From contig NZ_JAAXMS010000006.1 in NCBI RefSeq assembly GCF_012290005.1, positions 248,001 to 312,000 of the forward strand: a stretch of 64,000 nucleotides of DNA. The letters run 5' to 3'. A model generated the notes under the pieces. The model had not been told where the DNA came from, made no database searches, and worked only from the letters and a program-made list of their open reading frames with translations. Below, in pieces: positions 7,284-15,800 of this stretch. Numbering within the stretch: the first letter of the stretch is position 1; the number at the start of each line of letters is the position of its first letter. Position numbers and translations under genes: made by a program. Origin of the DNA: Crateriforma spongiae (GTDB taxonomy: Bacteria; Planctomycetota; Planctomycetia; Pirellulales; Pirellulaceae).

Positions 7284-9503
7284 ATGGCGGAATCATGCGA
7301 CACCTTGGATGTCATGACACGGCCGGTGCGTCTGGAACCGGGCTTGCGTTTTCGGCCCGTCCGCCAGCGTGGACGTTGGCTTTGTCAGATCGAACAACCG
7401 TCACAGCATCGCTTTTTCCGCATCGGACCGGCGGAATATGCGCTAATCAGTTTCTTTGACGGACAGACGACGTTGGCCCAGGCCTGTGCGATGGCGGCGG
7501 CCAAGTTGGGCTGCGATGCACCGTCGACCGAACGTGCCAAAAGCGTTTTGCAGTGGATGGTGCGTCAGCGTTTGGCGTCGTTTGCGGACAACAAAAATGA
7601 CGTCCGGATCAACGAAACCGCCGCGCACTTGCGGCCGCGCGTCTCGTCGCATTCCGCCACGGCGGGGAACTCGGGCCGAACCGCCTGGTGGCACAGATTC
7701 AATCCGTTTTGGATCAAGGTGCCGTTGCCAAATGTTCATCGCGTTCTGGATTCGGCTTCGATCGCTGTGTTGCCGTTGTATCGAAGTCTCGGATGCATCC
7801 TTTGGTCGATGTTGATCCTGGTCGGACTGGGGATGGCATGGATTCAACGTGGCGAGTTACTATCCGGCGGAACCGACGTCTTTGATCCCGACCAGTGGGC
7901 CTACTTGATCGGCATTTGGCTGGTGCTGAAATTGGTTCACGAACTTGGGCATACCGCGGCGTGCCGGCGATACGGTGTGAAGGTTCGGCAGGCGGGGATT
8001 GTGGCCGTCTTGTTGATGCCGATGGTCTACGTGGATCTGACAGATGCTTGGATGTGTCGCAGTCGCCGTAAGCGGATGATCATCAGTGCCGCCGGAATCT
8101 ATTTGGAACTAGGGATCGCGGCGATCGCCGTCTTGGGATGGACTTGGTCGGACGATCCGGTGCAACGATTGGTGTGTCACCAGGTGCTGTTCGCCGCTGG
8201 GGTTTCGACCGTGTTGTTCAATGCGAATCCCTTGATGCGTTTTGACGGCTATTACCTATTGGCCGACGCTTTCGATTTTCCCAATCTGTATTCCGTCGCA
8301 CAGCAAAGGGTTGCGTCGGCAATGCGTTGGTTGTTGTTGGGCCAACGTCCACCGGATTTTGACGAACCGTGGTGGCGTCGCTGGGCGATCGATGCGTATG
8401 GATGGGCATCCCTATTTTGGAAGGGAATCATAGCGGTGACGTTGGTGATTGCTGCCGCCTGGATGTTTCAGGGCGCCGGCGTGCTGATCGCCATCCTGGG
8501 AATCACACAGTGGGTGGGGCGGCCCCTGGTCGCCGCGTTCAAAACCATGAAGCAAGAATCGGCGGGGACGTCGATGCTGCGACCGGCTTTCGTCACATTC
8601 GTCGGCGTGGGGCTGATCACAGGGATTGTGTTTTGGATGCCGTTTCCGACACGACTGGCGGCCCCCGCGGTGGTTCGATTCCCGCCGGAATGTTCGGTCC
8701 GCTGCGGCGTGGACGGGTTTGTCACCGCCGTGTTTGTCCGCGAAGGGCAATGGGTATCACCAGGCGATGTGTTGGCATCACTGGAAAATGATGCCTTGCG
8801 AATCGAACTGGCCGATGTGGAAATTCAGTTGCAACAGATCGAACAACAGCAACTGACTGCGATCCACCAACTGGATGCCGCCGCCGATCAGATCTTTCAA
8901 CAGCGGCGGGCATCCCTGATCAGTCGTCGTGATCACCTGGCGGAACAGGTGGACCGTATGCGGCTGGTGGCGCATCGCCCTGGGCGAGTCGAAGCGCGCG
9001 GATTGCAAGAGCGTTTGGGGACGTACGTCCAGAAGGGCGATTCCTTGATGAAGATTGTCGATGACGGGCACAAAGAGGTGGTCGCATTAGTCAACCAAGC
9101 GGGCATTCGCACCGCACGACGATTCGAAGGTGACGCCACGATCTTTGCTAGCGAAGCGGTGGGGAATTTCACGGGAAAACTGGAACGCATTGAACCTCAG
9201 GCGACCGATCGATTGCCCACACCGGCTCTAGCGGCCACGTCCGGCGGGCCGATGGCGGTGCGAACGGATGAATCGCCAGAGGAGACGTTGGAGCCGAACG
9301 AAGGGCCCGGTGAATCCATCCGCTTGGTCGAACCGCACTTCATGGCAATTGCTAGGTTGGATGAGCCGACGGCGAAACGGGTACCCGCCGGATTGTTGGT
9401 GGAAGCACGACTGGGGTACCGCGACGAAACGATTGCACAGCGAGTTCGCACCGCTTTGTTGCAACGCTGGTACGACGACGCGGCCGATTCGAACCGTCGG
9501 TGA
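7284..9503 (+). CDS. PqqD-like / M50 metalloprotease / HlyD multidomain membrane protein
   Basis: 739 aa from ATG 7284. Residues about 20-100 look like a PqqD-type winged helix (PSQHRFFRIGPAEYALISFF, then TLAQACAMAAAKLG). A polytopic membrane region follows with HELGH at 219-223 and NPLMRFDGYY at 315-324. These are the zinc-binding HExxH and the distal aspartate motif of site-2-type M50 proteases, and both appear intact. After further membrane spans to about residue 455, a HlyD-type segment begins (VRCGVDGFVTAVFVREGQWV), with a short coiled coil and a closing half motif (RLVAHRPGRVEARG). PqqD domains in other systems bind peptide leaders, and M50-HlyD chains occur near peptide export genes. 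Here the protein may be the inner-membrane component of the operon. Its physiological substrate is unknown. Confidence 0.83.
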   Translation: MAESCDTLDVMTRPVRLEPGLRFRPVRQRGRWLCQIEQPSQHRFFRIGPAEYALISFFDGQTTLAQACAMAAAKLGCDAPSTERAKSVLQWMVRQRLASFADNKNDVRINETAAHLRPRVSSHSATAGNSGRTAWWHRFNPFWIKVPLPNVHRVLDSASIAVLPLYRSLGCILWSMLILVGLGMAWIQRGELLSGGTDVFDPDQWAYLIGIWLVLKLVHELGHTAACRRYGVKVRQAGIVAVLLMPMVYVDLTDAWMCRSRRKRMIISAAGIYLELGIAAIAVLGWTWSDDPVQRLVCHQVLFAAGVSTVLFNANPLMRFDGYYLLADAFDFPNLYSVAQQRVASAMRWLLLGQRPPDFDEPWWRRWAIDAYGWASLFWKGIIAVTLVIAAAWMFQGAGVLIAILGITQWVGRPLVAAFKTMKQESAGTSMLRPAFVTFVGVGLITGIVFWMPFPTRLAAPAVVRFPPECSVRCGVDGFVTAVFVREGQWVSPGDVLASLENDALRIELADVEIQLQQIEQQQLTAIHQLDAAADQIFQQRRASLISRRDHLAEQVDRMRLVAHRPGRVEARGLQERLGTYVQKGDSLMKIVDDGHKEVVALVNQAGIRTARRFEGDATIFASEAVGNFTGKLERIEPQATDRLPTPALAATSGGPMAVRTDESPEETLEPNEGPGESIRLVEPHFMAIARLDEPTAKRVPAGLLVEARLGYRDETIAQRVRTALLQRWYDDAADSNRR

Positions 9504-9522
9504 ACGACAATTTCGCCGTCGT

Positions 9523-10782
9523 CTACGAAACCAATGATTGCACCTGGCGAATCAGACCGCGGTAGATCGTCGATTGCGTTAGGGGGCCTGTCAGTGTGAC
9601 GATCGGCTGGCCGATGGCGATGTCGTCGGTCTGTGCGGGGATGTCGGTGCAACGGATCGGTTGGTCTTCTGCGTTCAACCGGCGGCACCACTGCTGGATC
9701 GCTTGCGAACACAGCTTTCCTTTTCGAAGCGAATAGACGATCCGTTTGAATCGTCGACTTGAATGAGCTGGATTCGGGACCCGCACCCAAGTATCGAGTC
9801 GCTCGGTTTGTGCCCGAACATGCCAGCGGATCAGCGATGGTTGCGTGGCCGGGCTGGAACCGGAGGACTCCGGTGCAAGAGTGTGTTCGACTAGTTCCAT
9901 CGACGCGGACCACCGTGGATTGACTTCCAATAACCACGGTGGCTGGTCCCCTGAAAGAACGACATCCGTATTGAACAGGCCGCGGTATCCGGTTCGTTTC
10001 ACCAGGCGTTGGCCAAGACACCGCAGCCGATCTTGTGTCAACGGTTGCAAGGGCATCGGGCCGAGGGAACCGGCATAGATGAACGGCAGATCGCCGAAAC
10101 TTGTCGTGATGGTTCGGCACGCCCCCAGCAGTATTGCTTCGGTCCCATCAGCGATGAAGGTTACGCCGTACGTTCGCCCGGCGACCCATTGTTGTTGAAA
10201 CGTCATGCCGCCTTGGGGTTTGCGATTCGGATCCGACCATCGGACGCCCAAGCCGCCTGTGCCCGTCATCAATTTTTCCAGCCAGCGGTCATGGTCGATC
10301 GATTGCCGCCGGTGTTGGTGCGGACTGTTTTCTTCATCGGCGATCGAACGAGTCGTGGGAAATCGACAACCCGATTCCGCGGCCAACTGAGCCCAAAGAT
10401 CGCGGGAGCGGATGGGTTGTGTTTCGCGCCCCAACGCATGATCGACTTCGACGTCGGGCGGAGTGATCAGATCACCGGCGGCGACAACGGCCGCGTCTGG
10501 CCACCGGGTCTTGGCCCGGCGAAGGGCGGTCGCGATCTGGTGCGGACCGGAAATCTGCTGGAATTCTTCGCAAAGTTCCCGAGTGTCCGCGTCGCCGAAT
10601 CGGTCAATTCCCCAAATTCGCAGGCCTCCACGGCGGGCCGACGCGGCGGCGGATCGCACCGACGCCCCCATCAGAATGACTTTGCCGGCCGCAGCGGCCG
10701 AATCGGTCGTTTCGGATGGTTCGCCGCCGGGGTTCGGCTGCGGTTTTGGATCGTCCGGGATCGCGTCAGGTGCTTGCATCAC
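9523..10782 (-). CDS. ATP-grasp family ligase, probably linked to tetrahydromethanopterin/methanofuran cofactor synthesis
   Basis: 419 aa. The N-terminal pre-ATP-grasp segment reads VILMGASVRSAAASARRGG, followed by IWGIDRFGDADT. That pattern is typical of ATP-grasp proteins encoded in bacterial H4MPT gene clusters. A glycine-rich ATP-binding loop (LMTGTGGLGVRW) and the acidic metal-binding LLEVNPRWSASME motif are present. ATP-grasp enzymes join a carboxylate to an amine or thiol with ATP. The gene is divergent from fae, whose start is 81 bp away, and converges on the M50 gene with only 19 bp between stops. Because it shares a promoter region with fae, a cofactor role fits better than a role in the export operon, although an ATP-grasp peptide-modifying enzyme cannot be excluded. 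Confidence 0.75.
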   Translation of the reverse strand: MMQAPDAIPDDPKPQPNPGGEPSETTDSAAAAGKVILMGASVRSAAASARRGGLRIWGIDRFGDADTRELCEEFQQISGPHQIATALRRAKTRWPDAAVVAAGDLITPPDVEVDHALGRETQPIRSRDLWAQLAAESGCRFPTTRSIADEENSPHQHRRQSIDHDRWLEKLMTGTGGLGVRWSDPNRKPQGGMTFQQQWVAGRTYGVTFIADGTEAILLGACRTITTSFGDLPFIYAGSLGPMPLQPLTQDRLRCLGQRLVKRTGYRGLFNTDVVLSGDQPPWLLEVNPRWSASMELVEHTLAPESSGSSPATQPSLIRWHVRAQTERLDTWVRVPNPAHSSRRFKRIVYSLRKGKLCSQAIQQWCRRLNAEDQPIRCTDIPAQTDDIAIGQPIVTLTGPLTQSTIYRGLIRQVQSLVS

Positions 10783-10863
10783 GGTGCCGCTCTGCTACGT
10801 TCATCACTTCCATGGCCCACCCCCGCCCCCTCGAAATTACATTCTTGAAAGGTACCGACACTC

Positions 10864-11361
10864 ATGCAGTTTTACATCGGCGAAGCCCTGGTCGGCGACG
10901 GCAACGAAGTTGCCCACATTGACTTGATGATCGGCAGCAAGAACGGCCCGGTTGGAACCGCATTTGCCAATGCGTTGTCGACCCAGAGTGACGGTCACAC
11001 CAATCTGCTGGCGGTTCTGGAACCCAACGTTGCTGTGAAGCCGTCGACGGTCATGATCACCAAGGTCACGATCAAGGGCATGAAGCAAGCCGTGCAGATG
11101 TTCGGTCCCGCTCAAGCCGCTGTGGCCAAGGCTGTTGCCGATTCGGTCGCCGACGGCGTGATCCCCAAGGACCAAACCGAAGAATTGGTTTGCGTCTGTG
11201 GCGTGTTCATTCACCCGGCCGCTGAAAGTGACGAAAAGATCTATACGTACAATTACGAAGCCACCAAGCAAGCGATCGCTGCCGCGATGAAGAACGAACC
11301 GTCGGCCGATCAAATGTTGGCCAAGAAGGACAGTGCGGCGCACCCGTTCAAGGGCTTCTAG
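10864..11361 (+). CDS. fae: Formaldehyde-activating enzyme
   Basis: 165 aa. Catalyses condensation of formaldehyde with tetrahydromethanopterin to methylene-H4MPT. The start MQFYIGEALVGDGNEVAHID and the following MIGSKNGPVGTAFANAL are characteristic, with the catalytic histidine at residue 18 of the unprocessed chain. The PSTVMITKVTIKGMKQAVQMFGPAQ region is also conserved. Length matches single-domain bacterial Fae (about 165-170 aa). A GAAAGG-like ribosome-binding site lies upstream (around 10847). A terminator-like hairpin separates it from the downstream dehydrogenase, so Fae can be made in excess. With the dehydrogenase (11458) and fhcD (39970) it indicates an H4MPT formaldehyde oxidation or detoxification route. 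Confidence 0.96.
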   Translation: MQFYIGEALVGDGNEVAHIDLMIGSKNGPVGTAFANALSTQSDGHTNLLAVLEPNVAVKPSTVMITKVTIKGMKQAVQMFGPAQAAVAKAVADSVADGVIPKDQTEELVCVCGVFIHPAAESDEKIYTYNYEATKQAIAAAMKNEPSADQMLAKKDSAAHPFKGF

Positions 11362-11410
11362 TCTTGGCGGGTTCGCCCGCTTGCAACGACGCCAACGACT
11401 TTCAATTGTT

Positions 11411-11447
11411 CCCCGGCCGCGCAGTTATTGCCGGTCGGGGTTTTCTT
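11411..11447 (+). terminator. Rho-independent-type terminator/attenuator between fae and the dehydrogenase
   Basis: A 9-bp stem (CCCCGGCCG at 11411-11419 with CGGTCGGGG at 11432-11440, one G-U pair) is followed by TTTTCTTT. It ends about 10 nt before the ATG of the next gene, so it could act as a partial terminator that lowers readthrough from fae. Confidence 0.62.
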
Positions 11448-11457
11448 TGGATACACC

Positions 11458-12336
11458 ATGCCCAAAAAGATTCTGTTGCAGTTTGACACCGGCGATCATG
11501 CCAGTTCCTTTGATTCGGTGGTGGCAATCGATTCCGGAGTGGATCACCTGTTGACCTATCGTGACGTTCATCCGTCGGCGGTGCGTGGTCTGGTTCACGG
11601 TGCGATGTTCACACGTGGTGGTGACGACTTGGCATCGACCGCGATTTTCATCGGCGGCGAAGACGTCCAAGATGCCGAGAAGTTGTTGCAGTCGGTGCGC
11701 AACACCTTCTTTGGGCCCGTCCGCGTTTCGGTGATGTTGGATGCCGGCGGCTGTAACACGACGGCCAGCGCGGCGGTGGTCGCGGCGGGACGACACGTCG
11801 AACTGGGACAAGCCAAAGCGGCGGTGTTGGGCGGTACCGGACCGGTCGGTCGACGCGTCGCTCAGTTGCTAGCCGGTGAAGGCGCCGACGTGGTTTTGAC
11901 CAGCCGTTCGCAGGAGCGTGCCGAAGCCGCGTGCCAAGACATTCGTGAAAAAGTGGGGGCGGATCAAGCATCCACCGCGACGCTGACCGCTGCGGCACCC
12001 CGCGGCGAAAACGATTTGAAACAAGTGATGGCAGATCGCGACTGCGTGATTGCTTGCGGGGCCGCGGGGGTCCAGTTGTTGTCCGCCCAGGTGGTGGAAT
12101 CGATGTCCGATCTGGCAGTTGCGATCGACCTGAATGCGGTCCCGCCGGCGGGCATCGAAGGCGTGTCGATGACGGACAAGGCCGTGCCTGTTGGCAGCGG
12201 TGTCGGATACGGCGCGATCGGAGTGGGTGGTTTGAAGATGCGAACGCACGTCCAGGCGATCGAGCGGTTGTTCACGGCGAACGATCTGGTGCTGGATGCC
12301 GAAGAGATCTATGGAATTGCAAAAACAATCGGGTGA
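11458..12336 (+). CDS. NAD(P)-dependent methylene-tetrahydromethanopterin dehydrogenase (MtdB/MtdC type)
   Basis: 292 aa from ATG 11458. Oxidises methylene-H4MPT, the product of Fae, to methenyl-H4MPT. The N-terminal MPKKILLQFDTGDHASSFD and FIGGEDVQDAE segments match this family. A Rossmann motif AVLGGTGPVGRRVAQLLAGE lies at about residues 122-141. The C-terminus carries the family-like AIDLNAVPPAGIEGV and GVGYGAIGVGGLKM stretches. I cannot decide between the MtdB class and the planctomycete MtdC class by eye. It follows fae by 96 nt with a hairpin between them. Cyclohydrolase (mch) and the FhcABC subunits are not in the window. Confidence 0.9.
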   Translation: MPKKILLQFDTGDHASSFDSVVAIDSGVDHLLTYRDVHPSAVRGLVHGAMFTRGGDDLASTAIFIGGEDVQDAEKLLQSVRNTFFGPVRVSVMLDAGGCNTTASAAVVAAGRHVELGQAKAAVLGGTGPVGRRVAQLLAGEGADVVLTSRSQERAEAACQDIREKVGADQASTATLTAAAPRGENDLKQVMADRDCVIACGAAGVQLLSAQVVESMSDLAVAIDLNAVPPAGIEGVSMTDKAVPVGSGVGYGAIGVGGLKMRTHVQAIERLFTANDLVLDAEEIYGIAKTIG

Positions 12337-12358
12337 CAAGTCGTTGCACCGGAGCCGG

Positions 12359-12386
12359 CCGGCGTGAAAAACTGGTTTCACGCCGG
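12359..12386 (+). terminator. Perfect 11-bp hairpin downstream of the dehydrogenase
   Basis: CCGGCGTGAAA (12359-12369) pairs perfectly with TTTCACGCCGG (12376-12386) across a 6-nt loop, 22 nt after the stop codon. There is no T-run, so termination is inferred only from position and stability. Confidence 0.5.
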
Positions 12387-12564
12387 TCGCGTCGGGGGCA
12401 TTAGCGGTGTGAAACTTGATCTTTCGTGTTTGACTTGTTTTCCGCACAAAATCTGGGTCAATTTTCGCGGATTGATCTTGCACGGCGTTTTCGCCATTTG
12501 GCAATTTGCCCCGGTCTATGGATCTGTCTTTGATAGTTCGAAAGAGATCAGGGTTATTCCCGCC

Positions 12565-13086
12565 ATGCGATCAAATACCACTTGCCCACCCCATCGTTTT
12601 CAACGAACGACCCGTCGTTGCATCGCCATCGCCGCTTTGGCATTCAGCATTTGTGTCAATGCCACGGTCGCGAATGCACAGGAACCGTCCGGCGTCTTCA
12701 GTGGCGACAGCGCCACACCGCCGGCACCGACCTTTGGTGAAATGGCGTCGAAGATGAATCCGATGAACTGGCAGATGCCCAAGTTCAAAATGCCCAGCTT
12801 TTCGGGTGTCATGCCCGGACAAGAGGACAAGGACCGGATCATCAAGAAGAAGGACAGCCTGTTTTCCGACGTCGGCGCCACGGCCAAACGCAGCTGGACG
12901 CGGACCAAGGAAGTGCTGAATCCTGCAAGGCTGAACCCGATGAACATGTTCGCCGGAAACGCATCGAAACCGGTGACGACCGAGACGAAGAAGCCGGGCT
13001 TCTTTGGGTCGCTGTTCGCACAGCCGGAACCAGAAGAAAAGGTCGCTACCGTGGGTGAATTCCTGAGCCAGGACCGCATCCGTTAA
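12565..13086 (+). CDS. Small exported protein of unknown function
   Basis: 173 aa from ATG 12565; an open frame continues upstream to 12364 but without a plausible signal. The N-terminus has basic residues and a hydrophobic core (CIAIAALAFSICVNATVANAQ) with an ANA-Q cleavage-like site. The mature part is basic and Met/Pro/Lys-rich, with MNPMNWQMPKFKMPSF and a later LNPMNMFAG segment. No catalytic motif or domain is recognised. It has its own upstream region of about 180 nt and precedes the SelA-like gene. A structural or cell-envelope role is possible but is speculation. Confidence 0.7.
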   Translation: MRSNTTCPPHRFQRTTRRCIAIAALAFSICVNATVANAQEPSGVFSGDSATPPAPTFGEMASKMNPMNWQMPKFKMPSFSGVMPGQEDKDRIIKKKDSLFSDVGATAKRSWTRTKEVLNPARLNPMNMFAGNASKPVTTETKKPGFFGSLFAQPEPEEKVATVGEFLSQDRIR

Positions 13087-13237
13087 AATCGTGTCGAACC
13101 GACCGCCCGATGTTTTTGATCGGGACGGCCCGACTTGTCCGGCGACCTTGGTCGGACGATGATGCACGTGGGGCGACGACTGGACCATTGGATCTCGTCG
13201 TCGCGGAACCAACACGCCACGATCAAGTGCATCTAAC

Positions 13238-14569
13238 ATGGCCATGCCTCCCTGGACCGTCGAACTTCTGTATCGCCAGATTTCTGACGCCGCGAAACAA
13301 GCACAGCAGTCCGAGACGATCGACAAGATCAAGTCTCGCGCATCGGAACTTGTCCAAGACCTGCCCGAATCAGCAGCACGCGGCATCGAATCGGCCGGGC
13401 GTCGTTTAGATCGGCTGATGAAGTCGGCGGAACAATCGACCAAGGCGTTCCGACAGTGGTCCGAAAAATTCAACGCGGTGACGTTGCCCTGCGTCAATGC
13501 GACCGGGACGTTGTTGGACCCGCGTTGCAGTCCGCCGATCAATGAAATCGTCGTGGCCGCGGGTATCGAAGCGATGCAAGGCAATCGTGTTTGCGATACC
13601 TCGCTGGATCTTCGGTTGCATCGACATTTGCACCAAGCCATGAACTTGGGCGACGATCAGGACGTTGCCGTGGCCGCATCCATGTCGGCGGCACTGATGG
13701 CGGTGTCGACGATTTCGCTGGATCGCCCGTTCTTGGTGCCCCGCAGCGAAGTTTTTCGCGTCGATGGTCGGCCCACGTCGGATTTGTTGGGCGGGGTTTT
13801 CGCAATGACCGCAGAAATTGGCGACAGTCGAACATTTGTTGCCGAGGATTTGGCCGGCAATCCCGATGCGATTCTGATCCGCGGCGACAGCGGGGCGGCG
13901 CCGATTTCCTGGGACACCGTTGCGGCGGATGATCAACCTTGGGCGGCGGTGCTACGTTGCGGGACGCTGCGCGGCGGCGGCGATCCGGCAACGGTTGGAT
14001 CGATCGAAGGCGGTGATCTGGCTTCCGTTGGCGATCTGTTGAATCAGGGAGCCGAATTTGTTGTGGTCCCCGGTGATGGTTTGATCGGCGGTCCGGCTTC
14101 GGGCGTGATCGTCGGGAAGAAATCGGTGTTGGCCGACATCATCGGTCACGAGTCTTGGTCCGCATGGTCCGCGGGCATCGCGACGATTGCGATGTTGTGT
14201 GAAGCTTGTGAACGTCAAGCGTCGGCCGCAGTTGATGGATCCGCCGCATTGTCGATGCTGAACACATCGGTCGGAAACCTGAAGGCACGATGCGAACGCT
14301 TGGCGACGCGACTGAGTGCGACGGAAATCGAACAGACGATTCAGATCACTGATCGGCCGGCCGGAATCATCGCGGACGGTCGCTGGCAATTGCCGTCGCG
14401 ACAGATTGAATTGCGACGTCCAGGTTTGGACGCGAAAGCCTGGGCTGAAAAGCTGGCCCAGCATCACCCGTCTGTCTTGGTAGACGCCGAAGACGATGCG
14501 CTGCGGATCGATTTGCGTTGGGTCAACCCGGCCGATGACGGGCGAATCGCCGAAGCGATTCTGGATTAG
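13238..14569 (+). CDS. SelA-like (L-seryl-tRNA(Sec) selenium transferase-like) fold protein without the PLP lysine
   Basis: 443 aa. The family resemblance is VTLPCVNATGTLLDP (81-95; SelA has VINATGV.LHTNLG), then FVVVPGDGLIGGPASGVIVGKKS (274-296). In SelA the latter region reads SGDKLLGGPQAGIIVGKK, and its lysine forms the Schiff base with PLP. Here that position is Gly281. The enzyme therefore probably cannot act as a classical PLP enzyme, though the fold may persist. Related SelA-like PLP proteins with other activities are known. Start ATG 13238; ATG 13244 is an alternative. No selB, selD or tRNA-Sec is visible, so selenocysteine synthesis is not supported. The neighbouring genes belong to C1 metabolism, but a functional link is not shown. 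Confidence 0.78.
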   Translation: MAMPPWTVELLYRQISDAAKQAQQSETIDKIKSRASELVQDLPESAARGIESAGRRLDRLMKSAEQSTKAFRQWSEKFNAVTLPCVNATGTLLDPRCSPPINEIVVAAGIEAMQGNRVCDTSLDLRLHRHLHQAMNLGDDQDVAVAASMSAALMAVSTISLDRPFLVPRSEVFRVDGRPTSDLLGGVFAMTAEIGDSRTFVAEDLAGNPDAILIRGDSGAAPISWDTVAADDQPWAAVLRCGTLRGGGDPATVGSIEGGDLASVGDLLNQGAEFVVVPGDGLIGGPASGVIVGKKSVLADIIGHESWSAWSAGIATIAMLCEACERQASAAVDGSAALSMLNTSVGNLKARCERLATRLSATEIEQTIQITDRPAGIIADGRWQLPSRQIELRRPGLDAKAWAEKLAQHHPSVLVDAEDDALRIDLRWVNPADDGRIAEAILD

Positions 14570-14680
14570 TGGGATGTGTCAGGATCCCGTGTATCGAACG
14601 CGGACGCGGTGGGTGGCTTTGACCGTCTGTAGCTGAAGTCGTCGGTTGGCGAAACGCAATGGATTGATCTTGTGCGCCGA

Positions 14681-15631
<951 letters not shown>

Positions 15632-15700
15632 GGATGCTGTCCATCGTTACACGGCGTTTGACGCGAGCGCGGGACGCTGTGTCATCGCCGCGTCATCGAA

Positions 15701-15736
15701 ACGACCGAAAGCCAGCGGAGGCGGACTTTCGGTCGT
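15701..15736. terminator. 11-bp hairpin between nrdJ and the methyltransferase
   Basis: ACGACCGAAAG (15701-15711) pairs with CTTTCGGTCGT (15726-15736). There is no T-run on either side. It lies upstream of the methyltransferase start and downstream of nrdJ. Confidence 0.45.
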
Positions 15737-15749
15737 CGCAAGTGATGTT

Positions 15750-15791
15750 GGGATGACGATCAATTTTGGGTCTGCAAAATGTCGTCATCCC
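15750..15791 (-). terminator. Long hairpin just downstream of nrdJ
   Basis: GGGATGACGA (15750-15759) pairs perfectly with TCGTCATCCC (15782-15791), and an inner ATTTTG/CAAAAT stem extends it. It begins 9 nt after the nrdJ stop on the minus strand. No T-run follows, so the terminator role is inferred. Confidence 0.55.
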
Positions 15792-15800
15792 GATGTTGGT

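Noticed and set aside
13238-14569. Functional selenocysteine synthase
   Set aside because: The PLP lysine is replaced by glycine and no other selenium genes are visible.
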